Source: an uncultured Muribaculaceae bacterium (lineage in GTDB: Bacteria; Bacteroidota; Bacteroidia; Bacteroidales; Muribaculaceae). Taken from it: 42,536 nucleotides of DNA. Below the pieces are notes generated by a model, which was given only the letters and a program-made list of their open reading frames with translations, did no database searches and was not told the DNA's origin. The stretch spans positions 1 through 42,536 of the forward strand of contig CALHWU010000085.1 in the NCBI GenBank assembly GCA_938039795.1, given 5' to 3'. Positions 16,040 through 24,583 of this stretch are shown here, piece after piece. The translations under genes and the position numbers were made by a program. Each line of letters begins with the position of its first letter. Position 1 is the stretch's first letter.

Positions 16040-16406
16040 ACAGCTGCAGGGGCGTTACGTGACTTGTTATGCCGGTCGGAAGCTTGCGGGGCATTTGGAG
16101 CGCTCCAGCTGAGAATTGTCGGGTCATGACCGGAGCAGGATAGCTAAAATTAGATAATGGAATTGAGTGATAAGGGTGAAAATCATACGATTTACCGGAT
16201 GTTTTACTTAATAAATATTAAAAATGGGGGGGGTATTAAATAATCATAATGTAATTACCGCTCTTTTTATATAATTTTGAGAAAAATTATTTAGCATCAA
16301 CTCCATGATGAATCCTAGCCGATCCACCTCGAAGTAGAAAAGGATTTTGTGATGGATAGACAGTGTAAAATACGAGCTAACCTTAATTAGAACTAATATA
16401 AATCTT
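16040..16406 (+). promoter_or_regulatory. AT-rich upstream region of susC with promoter box and G8 run
   Basis: No gene is seen. The DNA becomes strikingly AT-rich from about 16140. A run of eight G residues lies at 16226-16233. TAATTTTG (16272-16279) fits the -7 box, without a good -33 element; transcription would start near 16285 and give an untranslated leader of about 120 nt. Within the leader AATCCT (16312-16317) can pair with AGGATT downstream to form a weak hairpin. Promoter assignment is moderate; any regulation by the leader is speculative. Confidence 0.5.
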
Positions 16407-19400
16407 ATGCCAAAACAGTTAACTAAAGTAATGCTGGCATGCCTTCTTTCGGTAGGAGGCTGCTATCAGGCTGTCTACGCTCAGCAGACAGCCAGCGCGT
16501 CCCAGACCAACGGGACGTGCACAGGCACAGTGACTGACTCAGCCGGCGATCCGATGGTCGGAGCCTCAGTGTTTGTCATCGGATCCAACAAGGGAACATC
16601 GACCGACATTGACGGCAACTTCTCTCTGTCGGGTGTGAAGTCAGGAGCCACGCTGCGTATCTCCAGCGTCGGATACAAAACTGTCAATGTCAAATGGGAG
16701 GGCCAGCCCCTTTCAGTGGTGCTTGAAGATGAGGGCAATCAGCTCGACGAGGTGGTGGTAGTCGGCTACGGTGTCCAGAAGAAAGTCAACCTGACAGGCG
16801 CTGTCGCCACAGTCAACGGCGACGTGCTCAAGGATCGCCCTATCACCAATATCGGTCAGGGTCTTCAGGGTGTGATAGGTAACCTTAATGTGACGGCCAA
16901 CAACGGTGGCGCCCCCGGTGCTACATCGTCGTTCAACGTCCGCGGTACGACATCTCTCAACGGTGGCGGCCCTCTCGTGCTCGTCGACAACGTGCAGATG
17001 GACCCCAACCTGGTCAACCCCAACGATATCGAATCGGTTACCGTGCTGAAGGACGCTGCCTCGGCCGCTATCTACGGTGCGCGCGCCGCCTACGGTGTGA
17101 TCCTGATCACCACCAAGAAGGGCCGCGCCAACGAGAAGCCGACCATCAGCTTCGGGGCTTCAGGCTACTGGTCGCAGCCCGCGATGGAATTCCACAAGGT
17201 CAACTCGCTGCAGTATCTGCAGATGATGAACGGCGCAGCCCAGAACGACCGTGGCTCCAACTACTTCAACGATCTGGTCGGCCAGTATGTTGAGGATTAC
17301 TACTATGGACGCTACGATCAGCCCGTATTTGAGGTGCCCGGATCGAACAAGTATGAGTACTGCGGCAACAATGACTGGTGGGATTCGCTCTATAAGACAG
17401 CTTTCTCACAGCTCTATAACCTCAGCATCAACGGCGGTACGGACAAGACCACCTACTATGCCTCGCTGTCGATGACCGACCAGGGCACCAACCGCCGCGG
17501 AGCCGACGAAAACTACAAACGCTACAACGCTTCGATCAACGTCGATACCAAAATCAATAACTGGCTGACTGTCGGAGCAAAAATCAGCAACGCCTACGTG
17601 ACCCAGACGCACCCCACCGGTTCGGGCAACTCAGGCGTGACAAGCATGTCGGGTATGTTTAAGAACGACCTTCGTCCGTTCATGCCCGTCAAGCACCCCG
17701 ACGGCAACTGGGCCGGTCAGGGCAGCTTCACCAACCCCGTGGCAGTGGCTTCCGAAGGCGGCAACTCCAAGACCCAGAACAACGACCTCTGGATGACTGG
17801 CGTAGTGAAACTCACCCCGATCAAAAACCTGTTTGTGCAGGCCGACTATACTTGGAATGCCTTCACATCCAACCAGACCTCGCGCAATACTGCATTCATG
17901 GAGTATGGCGTCAACGGTGTGCCTCTGGCCGATTATCCCTGGACAAGCCGACCCACCTATCTCTATAAGTACTCGGCCAACGATTACTACCATGCCTTCA
18001 ACGCATTCGCACAGTATGACCTGAAGATAGGCACCAGCCACAACTTCAAGTTCATGACCGGTTACAACCAGGAAAAGAAAGTCAATGGCTCGTTCAGCGG
18101 CCAGCGCAACGATCTGATGAGCGGCAGCTCCACGCAGTTCGGCGAAGCCACCGGCGACCGCAGCCTCAGCTCTACAGCCACACAATGGTCGATCAACAGC
18201 TGGTTCGGCCGTATCAACTACGACTTCGAGGGCAAGTATCTCGCCGAATTCGTTTGGCGCTACGACGGCTCTTCGAAATTCCCCCACGGCGACCGTTACG
18301 GTTTCTTCCCCTCGGGTTCACTCGGATGGCGTATATCTGAGGAGAGTTTCTGGGAAGGCATGCGCGGATGGTGGAACAACATGAAGATACGCGTGTCTTA
18401 CGGACGTCTGGGCAACCAGGCTGTGGGTTCCAACTTCCCTTATATCGCCAACATGGGCTACGGACAGCTCGGCTACATCGTGGGCGGATACGAAAACCGT
18501 CCGCAGGTAGTGCAGGCTCCGGGTCTTGTCAGCGCTACTCTCACATGGGAGAAGGTTGACCAGCTCGACCTCGGCTTTGACGCCGCATTCCTCGGCAACC
18601 GCCTGACAGCTGAATTCGACTGGTATCAGCGTGACACCAAGGGCATGCTGACAGCTCAGAAACCCCTTCCCGGCGTGCTCGGCACCAACGTGCCCAACGC
18701 CAATGCCGCCGACCTCCGCACCAACGGCTGGGAGCTCGCTCTCCGCTGGAACGACCGCGTCAGCTCCATCGGCCTCAACTACTACGCACGTCTGAGCCTC
18801 TCCGACTATCAGGCCAAGATCACCAAGTATGACAATCCCGACAAGAACCTCGGCTCCTACTACGTAGGCCGCAAGATCGGTGAGATCTGGGGCTATGAGT
18901 CGAACGGCCTCTTCCAGTCGGCCGAAGAGATCAAGAACAGCCCGAGCCAGAGCGACATCTGGGGCGGCACATGGGTGCCCGGTATGACCAAGTACGTTGA
19001 CCGCAACGGCGACGGCAAGATCGGCTACGGCGACAACACTGTCGACGATCCGGGCGACCGCTATATCATCGGCAATAACACTCCCCGCTATCAGTTCGGT
19101 ATCACCGTAGGCGCAGAGTGGAAAGGATTTGACTTCGATATGTTCTGGCAGGGTACCGGCAAGCGCGACTACTGGCTTGGCGGTGTAGACTACTGGGCAT
19201 TCAACGACGAATGGTCGGTTCCGCAGAAGCATCAGGCCAACAACTACTGGACTCCCGAGAACCCCAACGCATTCTTCCCCCTGCTGTCGCACAACGGAGG
19301 TAAGAACGGTGCAAGCCGTCAGACCTCTACCCGCTATCTGCAGGATGCAAGCTACGGACGCCTGAAGAGCCTCATGCTCGGCTACACTCTGCCCGTCAAG

Positions 19401-19562
19401 GTTACATCGAAAATCGGCATAGAGCGTCTGCGTCTCTACGTTCAGGGCGAAAACCTCTTCACCATCACTCCGATGGAGAAGTGTGTGGATCCCGAGACCC
19501 TCGGCAACATGACTTACCCGCTGCAGCGTAAGTTCACAATCGGCCTCAATCTTACTCTTTAA
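16407..19562 (+). CDS. SusC/RagA-family TonB-dependent outer-membrane transporter
   Basis: A 1051-residue TonB-linked transporter that moves bulky nutrients across the outer membrane together with its SusD lid. Signal peptide 1-25, CarboxypepD_reg-like domain about 36-107 (GTVTDSAGDPMVGASVFVIG), the SusC signature DEVVVVGYG at 114-122, plug domain to about 235 (FNVRGTTSLNGGGPLVLVDN, ESVTVLKDAASAAIYGARAA), then the beta-barrel ending in KFTIGLNLTL. There is no N-terminal STN signalling extension, so direct trans-envelope signalling to an anti-sigma factor is not expected from the sequence. The substrate cannot be deduced; no carbohydrate-active enzyme is adjacent. It is followed by susD after 28 nt. 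Confidence 0.96.
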   Translation: MPKQLTKVMLACLLSVGGCYQAVYAQQTASASQTNGTCTGTVTDSAGDPMVGASVFVIGSNKGTSTDIDGNFSLSGVKSGATLRISSVGYKTVNVKWEGQPLSVVLEDEGNQLDEVVVVGYGVQKKVNLTGAVATVNGDVLKDRPITNIGQGLQGVIGNLNVTANNGGAPGATSSFNVRGTTSLNGGGPLVLVDNVQMDPNLVNPNDIESVTVLKDAASAAIYGARAAYGVILITTKKGRANEKPTISFGASGYWSQPAMEFHKVNSLQYLQMMNGAAQNDRGSNYFNDLVGQYVEDYYYGRYDQPVFEVPGSNKYEYCGNNDWWDSLYKTAFSQLYNLSINGGTDKTTYYASLSMTDQGTNRRGADENYKRYNASINVDTKINNWLTVGAKISNAYVTQTHPTGSGNSGVTSMSGMFKNDLRPFMPVKHPDGNWAGQGSFTNPVAVASEGGNSKTQNNDLWMTGVVKLTPIKNLFVQADYTWNAFTSNQTSRNTAFMEYGVNGVPLADYPWTSRPTYLYKYSANDYYHAFNAFAQYDLKIGTSHNFKFMTGYNQEKKVNGSFSGQRNDLMSGSSTQFGEATGDRSLSSTATQWSINSWFGRINYDFEGKYLAEFVWRYDGSSKFPHGDRYGFFPSGSLGWRISEESFWEGMRGWWNNMKIRVSYGRLGNQAVGSNFPYIANMGYGQLGYIVGGYENRPQVVQAPGLVSATLTWEKVDQLDLGFDAAFLGNRLTAEFDWYQRDTKGMLTAQKPLPGVLGTNVPNANAADLRTNGWELALRWNDRVSSIGLNYYARLSLSDYQAKITKYDNPDKNLGSYYVGRKIGEIWGYESNGLFQSAEEIKNSPSQSDIWGGTWVPGMTKYVDRNGDGKIGYGDNTVDDPGDRYIIGNNTPRYQFGITVGAEWKGFDFDMFWQGTGKRDYWLGGVDYWAFNDEWSVPQKHQANNYWTPENPNAFFPLLSHNGGKNGASRQTSTRYLQDASYGRLKSLMLGYTLPVKVTSKIGIERLRLYVQGENLFTITPMEKCVDPETLGNMTYPLQRKFTIGLNLTL

Positions 19563-19590
19563 TCTAACAGCATAAAAATTAAATAGATAT

Positions 19591-21426
19591 ATGAAACTTA
19601 AATATATAGCATCGGCAGTGGTGGCTTGCGGAATGCTCCAGGCCTGCGACTACACTGACCTGAAGCCGCTGGAAGGTTTCTCTGATCCGACATTCTGGCA
19701 GTCGGTCGACGACCTTGAGCTCTATGCCACCGGTCTGTTCGGCAACTTCGGCAGCGCTACCGCTTTCGCTGATGAGGAGAGCGACAATATGGTTCCTGCC
19801 ACAATCAGCTCGTATCTATTCGATACGTATGTCACCGCCAACGCAAGCGGCTGGGACTACAGCGCGTGGTCGACGATCCGTCAGTGCAACTACTTCCTCA
19901 ACCGCTACCAGCGTGTAGAGGGCAAGGAGGCCGATATCAACAAATATGTGGCCGAGGTGCGCCTGATCCGTGCCATGGCTTACTACTCCAAGGTGCGTAC
20001 GTTCGGTAATGTGCCCTGGTATGAGAGCGATCTCCAGACCAACGACGAGGAACTCCTCTACAAGACGCAGGATCCGCGCTCGGTAGTGGTGCCCAACATC
20101 ATCGCCGACCTTGAGTTTGCAGCCACATGGCTCCCTGATGGAGGCAATGAGGTGATGGGTCGTCCGAGCAAGGATGCAGCCCGTGCGATGCTCGCCCGTG
20201 TATGCCTCTATTTCGGCACATACGTGAAATACCACAGCCCCTCGGAAGAGTGCATGAAGGGTTGCGAGGGACTCGATGCCAACGCGCTTCTCAAGAAAGC
20301 CGCCGACGCCTCGCAGGCCATCATGAACACCGGCAAGTATGATATAGTGAAGATCAACGCTCCCTCCGAGGCTCCCCAGCCCGCAGGCGATCCGCTCTAT
20401 TATCACAACCTCTTCATCCAGACTCAGCTCTGGGGCAACAAGGAGAACATCTTCGCCCGCTACTATACGATCAACCTCGTCACCAATGAGGTCGGCCGCC
20501 AGGAGGGCAAGAACAATCTCGGTTTCTCCAAGGATTTCGCCATGAGCTATCTGATGAAGAACGGTCTGCCTATCGCCAACACCGGTTCGGGCTACAAGGG
20601 TGATGCGACTTACGAAGATGAGTTCGACGGCCGCGATCCCCGTATGGCCCAGACCATCGGCAACGGCGCCATGATGTGGTATCCCGACGAGGATTTCCCC
20701 CGTCGCGACCTGCTGGCTACCGCCAACGGCTCCTGCACAGGTTATTCTTCGTGGAAATTCCATTCGTCGGATTACGAGCAGCAGCAGCCCAGGAGCTGTA
20801 CTTTCGACTGGTTCCTCTTCCGCTATGCAGAGACTCTGCTCATCAATGCTGAAGCCAATGCTGAACTCGGCACCTGCACTCAGGACGTGCTCGACAACAC
20901 CATCAACAAGCTCCGCGACCGCGTAGGCATGGCGCATCTGACCACATCGCCCGTCGCTGACGCAGCTCCCGTTGATTACGGCTACAGTGTTTCGCCGCTG
21001 ATCTATGAGATCCGCCGCGAGCGCCGAGTAGAGCTTGCTCACGAGGGCTTCCGCATGGACGACCTCAAGCGCTGGAACGCCATGAAGCTTCTTGAGAATC
21101 CTCTGACATTCCTCGGTATCAAGGTTACTCCCGAGCAGGAGGCATTCTTCGCTGTCGACGGTGACTTCAACGAGGTATATATCGACCCTGAAACCGGTCA
21201 GCCCATCCAGACAGGCATGACCTTCGGAGGAGCCGACGGCCTCAAGATCATTGACTACAATGGCGCGAAGTACCTGATGGTGTATGGCAACGAGCCGCTC
21301 TATCCCGAAGGCCGCAAGTGGAAGACCAACGACAAGCGCTGGCTCTATCCTATACCTCTGAGCCAGCTGCAGTACAACAAGAACCTTGTACAGAACTACG
21401 GCTGGGAAACTCCCGGAGCTGAATAA
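19591..21426 (+). CDS. SusD/RagB-family outer-membrane lipoprotein
   Basis: A 611-residue surface lipoprotein that captures substrate and closes over the SusC barrel. The signal peptide ends in the lipobox LQAC (lipidated C19). The helical, TPR-like N-terminal part (FWQSVDDLELYATGLFGNFG, YYSKVRTFGNVPWYE) and the C-terminal RagB block (LLINAEANAELG, IRRERRVELAHEGFRMDDLKRW, then PIPLSQLQYNKNLVQN) are classic. It is 28 nt downstream of susC and clearly cotranscribed. A strong hairpin follows the stop. Ligand unknown; the conserved fold says only that it pairs with the preceding transporter. Confidence 0.96.
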   Translation: MKLKYIASAVVACGMLQACDYTDLKPLEGFSDPTFWQSVDDLELYATGLFGNFGSATAFADEESDNMVPATISSYLFDTYVTANASGWDYSAWSTIRQCNYFLNRYQRVEGKEADINKYVAEVRLIRAMAYYSKVRTFGNVPWYESDLQTNDEELLYKTQDPRSVVVPNIIADLEFAATWLPDGGNEVMGRPSKDAARAMLARVCLYFGTYVKYHSPSEECMKGCEGLDANALLKKAADASQAIMNTGKYDIVKINAPSEAPQPAGDPLYYHNLFIQTQLWGNKENIFARYYTINLVTNEVGRQEGKNNLGFSKDFAMSYLMKNGLPIANTGSGYKGDATYEDEFDGRDPRMAQTIGNGAMMWYPDEDFPRRDLLATANGSCTGYSSWKFHSSDYEQQQPRSCTFDWFLFRYAETLLINAEANAELGTCTQDVLDNTINKLRDRVGMAHLTTSPVADAAPVDYGYSVSPLIYEIRRERRVELAHEGFRMDDLKRWNAMKLLENPLTFLGIKVTPEQEAFFAVDGDFNEVYIDPETGQPIQTGMTFGGADGLKIIDYNGAKYLMVYGNEPLYPEGRKWKTNDKRWLYPIPLSQLQYNKNLVQNYGWETPGAE

Positions 21427-21450
21427 GCAGATAATTTAAGGTTGCACAGT

Positions 21451-21491
21451 ATCGATTCCCGGTCTCCTCTCTTCAGGAGTCGGGAACCGAT
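21451..21491 (+). other. Long hairpin just after susD
   Basis: The segment 21451-21468 pairs imperfectly with 21475-21491 (one mismatch, a bulge and a few wobbles). No U-run follows, so it is more likely a 3'-end stabilising or processing structure than an independent terminator. Confidence 0.45.
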
Positions 21492-21578
21492 AAGACAAAT
21501 GATCAAGTGTCAAGACTATTTTTGTTAGTTGGACATTAAGGTTGCGGAGAATAACATATGCTTCCGCTTGATCATCAG

Positions 21579-21610
21579 GCGCCGTGTCACTCACTGACAC
21601 GGCGCTTTTT
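21579..21610 (+). terminator. Terminator of the susC-susD operon
   Basis: A perfect 11-bp stem (21579-21589 pairs with 21595-21605) followed by TTTTTCTTA. It lies about 150 nt after the susD stop. Confidence 0.85.
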
Positions 21611-21621
21611 CTTATAATAAC

Positions 21622-21657
21622 AATCAAGTCCTGTCAGACCTCTGACAGGACTTGATT
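21622..21657. terminator. Perfect 16-bp hairpin, probable 3' end of a minus-strand transcript
   Basis: The arms 21622-21637 and 21642-21657 are perfectly complementary with a 4-nt loop (ACCT). On the minus strand the following bases are GTTATTAT, a weak U-rich tail. It lies 15 nt beyond the susC-susD terminator and about 115 nt downstream of the minus-strand promoter at 21772, so it could end a short minus-strand RNA or act in both directions. Confidence 0.55.
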
Positions 21658-21767
21658 AATGCTTTGAATTACATGATTTCGGTTGTCGTGGGGGATAAAA
21701 ATAAAAAAATTACTCGTCATCACGACGAATAATCTTTTTACCTTAAATCTAATACCATGAAAAACTG
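21622..21767 (-). ncRNA. Candidate small RNA or leader transcript
   Basis: On the minus strand a good promoter (21772-21801) is followed by a leader of about 30 nt. Then comes a 9-bp hairpin (arms 21710-21718 and 21724-21732) with a run of mostly U at 21697-21709, and finally the perfect 16-bp hairpin at 21622-21657. The first hairpin plus U-run looks like an early terminator or attenuator. A 28-codon ORF (MTSNFFIFIPHDNRNHVIQS..., stop near 21634) overlaps it and might be a small peptide. No protein-coding gene follows on this strand before susD, so a free RNA is more likely than an mRNA leader. I do not recognise the RNA family. Confidence 0.45.
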
Positions 21768-21771
21768 AGTG

Positions 21772-21801
21772 CAAAGTTAGTGACTTTTTGGTAAAATGCA
21801 A
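21772..21801 (-). promoter_or_regulatory. Promoter of the small-RNA candidate
   Basis: On the minus strand TTG (21799-21801), a 19-nt spacer and TAACTTTG (21772-21779) match the Bacteroidota consensus closely. It faces away from ktrA and cannot serve any annotated gene. Confidence 0.7.
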
Positions 21802-21882
21802 TACTGAAGCACCACATTTAACCCATTTTAACGTAAATATCGTGTGAATTGATGTGCTGACATCAGCCGTAGGCTGGTCAAA

Positions 21883-21920
21883 AGTGTTGCTCACAGTCAT
21901 TTGGTTGTGATAATAGCACT
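21883..21920 (-). terminator. Possible terminator after ktrA
   Basis: On the minus strand an interrupted stem (AGTG...TCACA paired with TGTGA...CACT) is followed by TTTTG. It begins 19 nt past the ktrA stop. Pairing is imperfect, so this is a weak call. Confidence 0.35.
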
Positions 21921-21938
21921 GGAGCCGATTAGTCACTC

Positions 21939-22634
21939 CTACAGGTTTATGTCGGCAAAAAGCTTTCGGTAAGAGTCGGCAGTGCCGATACATACGAATT
22001 CGTCGCCTTTCTCAACCTTCATTCCGGGATTTCGTTCAGGAAAGATTCTTTTGAGATGCTTCCGTGAAATGCCGAGCAGGTTGCGGCTCTCGGTAAGCCG
22101 GCTTACGGCTACCAGATCCATCCCGTAGTTTTTCTCAAGATCGAGTGAGTCATAGGGTGTGCCAGTAAAGAAGTCGGGAGCCGGAAACTTAAGCACATAG
22201 TGTTCGTCGTCGATGCGCATTGACGCGATTTCGGCACCGATGCCCATTTCGTTGACAAGATCGGTGGCTGCCCGCTGTTCGGGCGTCAGAATGCGGTCGA
22301 TCTGGAATCCTTCGAGTATCGACTCGTGAAGCTTGTCGATAGCCCGCGCGTAGATGCGTTTCACCTCCAGCTTCTTCAGCAACGCGACCGTGCGGATGCT
22401 TGCGCCGAAATTTTCTCCTATTGCCACTATCACGAGATCAACGTTTTTAAGCGGAAGCACGTTGAGAGATGTCTCGTCGGTGGAGTCGATGATGTAGGCT
22501 GTGGAGATATAGTCCTTGATCGCCTCCACGAGGGAGGGATTTTTGTCGGCTCCGATCACTTCATGTCCCATGTTGGTGAGATCCATGGCGAGATTGGCTC
22601 CGTAGATGCCGAGTCCGATGATGAGATAACGCAT
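21939..22634 (-). CDS. ktrA: Potassium uptake regulatory subunit, RCK domain (KtrA/TrkA type)
   Basis: A 231-residue cytosolic gating protein for a K+ channel-like transporter. The N-terminal RCK_N Rossmann domain starts MRYLIIGLGIYGANLAMDL (nucleotide-binding GxGxxG at 7-12) with the acidic ADKNP after strand 2 and VDLVIVAIGENF further on. The C-terminal RCK_C domain (about 135-231) contains the hydrophobic strand pattern of small-ligand binding (GMKVEKGDEFVCIGTADSYR). One RCK_N/RCK_C unit, as in KtrA, not the tandem TrkA of E. coli. It begins 7 nt after the ktrB stop, so the two form an operon. RCK_C domains of this type bind c-di-AMP in other bacteria, and cdaA is in the same window. Confidence 0.9.
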   Translation of the reverse strand: MRYLIIGLGIYGANLAMDLTNMGHEVIGADKNPSLVEAIKDYISTAYIIDSTDETSLNVLPLKNVDLVIVAIGENFGASIRTVALLKKLEVKRIYARAIDKLHESILEGFQIDRILTPEQRAATDLVNEMGIGAEIASMRIDDEHYVLKFPAPDFFTGTPYDSLDLEKNYGMDLVAVSRLTESRNLLGISRKHLKRIFPERNPGMKVEKGDEFVCIGTADSYRKLFADINL

Positions 22635-22641
22635 ATTGAGA

Positions 22642-24510
22642 TCAGTTGATTATTATGTTGTCAGCCGGATATCTGGGTTGTATGCCTCTGTGGCGGCCGG
22701 CTATGCCTGTGAGCAGCGAGATGATGCCGACCCTGCCTATGAACATCGCCACGCAGAGCAGTATCTTGGAAGAGTCGGAGAGAAGGGGAGTGGCGCCGAG
22801 GGAAGATCCTACGGTGAAAAGCGCCGAGCATGATTCGAAGAGCAGCGAGCGGGTGGAGAGTCCGGGCTCCAAGCCGAGGAGCAGCAGAGAGAAGATCAGA
22901 TAGGAGATGATCGAGAGGGCTACAACGGCGTTGGCTCTCCGGATGGAATTAACTGAAATAGTGCGACGGAAAGCCGTCACATAGGGGCGACCGGTGACGA
23001 TAGCCCGCAGATTGAGCAATATCGCAGCAAGAGTATTGACCTTTACGCCGCCGCCTGTCGACTGCGCCGCGCCTCCGACCCACATCAGGAACAACACCAC
23101 GACCAGGGTGACGTCGCGGAAAGCGGCCGGGCTGACCGACGAGAATCCGGCGCTTCGTGGAGTGGCCGAGTTGAAAGCGGCCTGTGTGATTTTCTGCCAT
23201 AGAGGCATCCCTGCAAGCGTATTGTCCCATTCAAGCCAGAGAAAGATAATGAATCCGGCCACGAACAGCGCCATGAAAGTGGTGATGACTATCCGTGTGT
23301 TCATACTGAAAGGGTGCACGTTGCGCGGCTCGGGATCCCTGTGGTGGACTCTGGCCCAGAATCCTCGTATACGATCGTGGATCGTGTCTCGGAGATTGAC
23401 GAGGACTGGGAAGCCGATGCTTCCGGCCACAATAAGCAGTGTCGTGACCCAGTAGACTGAATTGTTGCCGGCTTGAAGGAGCATAGGATCCGACATTCCC
23501 AGAGGCAGGGTGGAAAAACCGGCGTTGCAGAACGACGAGAGAGAATGAAATGCAGCAAAAGCCAGCTCCTCTTCAAGCGACATGCCGAGAGTGCCTGTGA
23601 CGCTCAGCCATATCCCGACTGCCCCCACGGCCTCCACGGCCAGAGTGAATCCGAGGATGTAGAAGAGTGTGGGGACAAGCGCAGACATGGAGCGTGAGTA
23701 GATCATGTCGCGCAGAAGCATCTGGGAGTAGATCGACGCGTTGCCGCTGAAGAATATGGCGAAGAAACTCGTGAATGTCATCACTCCGAGGCCGCCTATC
23801 TGTATGAGTACTGCCAGTATGATCACTCCCATCGGGGTGAAGTTGACATATACGTCGACAGGGGTCAGGCCTGTAATGCATACGGCGCTCGTGCTGACAA
23901 ACAGTGCGTCGGGATAGCTTATGCCGGCGTAGGTGGATTTCGGAAGCATCAGCAGCAGCGAGCCGATGAAGATGAATATAAGGAAACTTGCCGAGAGGAG
24001 GAGTGACGGGTTGGTGCGCTTGCCTACGGCGCGGATTATGCCGAAGCATATCGTCACCACGGAATATGCTCCAAGGGATGAATACAGGAAGGCTTTGCCG
24101 TAAAGCAGACTTTCGAGCCACGGCAGCCACGGATTGGCGGGATGAGGATAGATCCAGGGCAGCAGTGTCAGGAGCACCATGCAGTCGACAATCCATTTCA
24201 CCCAGGTGGTCTGGCGGCATGTGCGCCTGAACAGGAATATCAGGTCGTAGATGACGCGGACGATGAATACCGCCTGGGAGATCCTGAGCACGCGGCGCAG
24301 TCCGTCGGTCTCGTCGGGCGAATGGTCGAAGCCGGCGTGGATGATGAATCCGGCGATGCATGCCACCGACGCCACGAATGCGAGCACCGTGAGCACCGAC
24401 GCGACAGCGCGCAGCGAGGCGGCGCTCCGATGGGTGAAGCGCTCGAACCGCCGGCGTGATGATCGAATCTTGCGCCAGAGCAGGTCGGTTATGTCGGACG
24501 TTTGTGACAT
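22642..24510 (-). CDS. ktrB: Potassium uptake transmembrane subunit (TrkH/KtrB family)
   Basis: A 622-residue integral membrane protein that carries K+ (with Na+ in Ktr types) through a pore of four M1-P-M2 repeats. The selectivity segments are visible: STSAVCITGLTPVD, SSFCNAGFSTLPLG, NSATPRSAGFSSV and VGSSLGATPLLS, each with the key Gly. About 170 extra N-terminal residues include four or so additional membrane helices after a basic cytosolic start (RSSRRRFERFTHRS), common in Bacteroidetes TrkH proteins. It is divergent from sprA with a 73-bp gap and is followed by ktrA. Start at MSQTSD is the only good ATG. Confidence 0.93.
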   Translation of the reverse strand: MSQTSDITDLLWRKIRSSRRRFERFTHRSAASLRAVASVLTVLAFVASVACIAGFIIHAGFDHSPDETDGLRRVLRISQAVFIVRVIYDLIFLFRRTCRQTTWVKWIVDCMVLLTLLPWIYPHPANPWLPWLESLLYGKAFLYSSLGAYSVVTICFGIIRAVGKRTNPSLLLSASFLIFIFIGSLLLMLPKSTYAGISYPDALFVSTSAVCITGLTPVDVYVNFTPMGVIILAVLIQIGGLGVMTFTSFFAIFFSGNASIYSQMLLRDMIYSRSMSALVPTLFYILGFTLAVEAVGAVGIWLSVTGTLGMSLEEELAFAAFHSLSSFCNAGFSTLPLGMSDPMLLQAGNNSVYWVTTLLIVAGSIGFPVLVNLRDTIHDRIRGFWARVHHRDPEPRNVHPFSMNTRIVITTFMALFVAGFIIFLWLEWDNTLAGMPLWQKITQAAFNSATPRSAGFSSVSPAAFRDVTLVVVLFLMWVGGAAQSTGGGVKVNTLAAILLNLRAIVTGRPYVTAFRRTISVNSIRRANAVVALSIISYLIFSLLLLGLEPGLSTRSLLFESCSALFTVGSSLGATPLLSDSSKILLCVAMFIGRVGIISLLTGIAGRHRGIQPRYPADNIIIN

Positions 24511-24538
24511 GTCGTTGTATTAACGTCGGCCGGAGCTG

Positions 24539-24546
24539 TAAAGTTA
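24539..24546 (-). promoter_or_regulatory. Possible -7 box of ktrB-ktrA
   Basis: On the minus strand TAACTTTA differs from TAnnTTTG only in the last base. It lies 28 nt upstream of the ktrB ATG, the usual distance in this window. No clear box was found for the divergent sprA. Confidence 0.4.
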
Positions 24547-24583
24547 CAATAAATTCGGCATATTTATCGTTATCTGTAGGCAT

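Noticed and set aside
19816..21042. Minus-strand open frame of 408 codons inside susD
   Set aside because: Entirely antisense to a secure SusD gene, no motif, no promoter.
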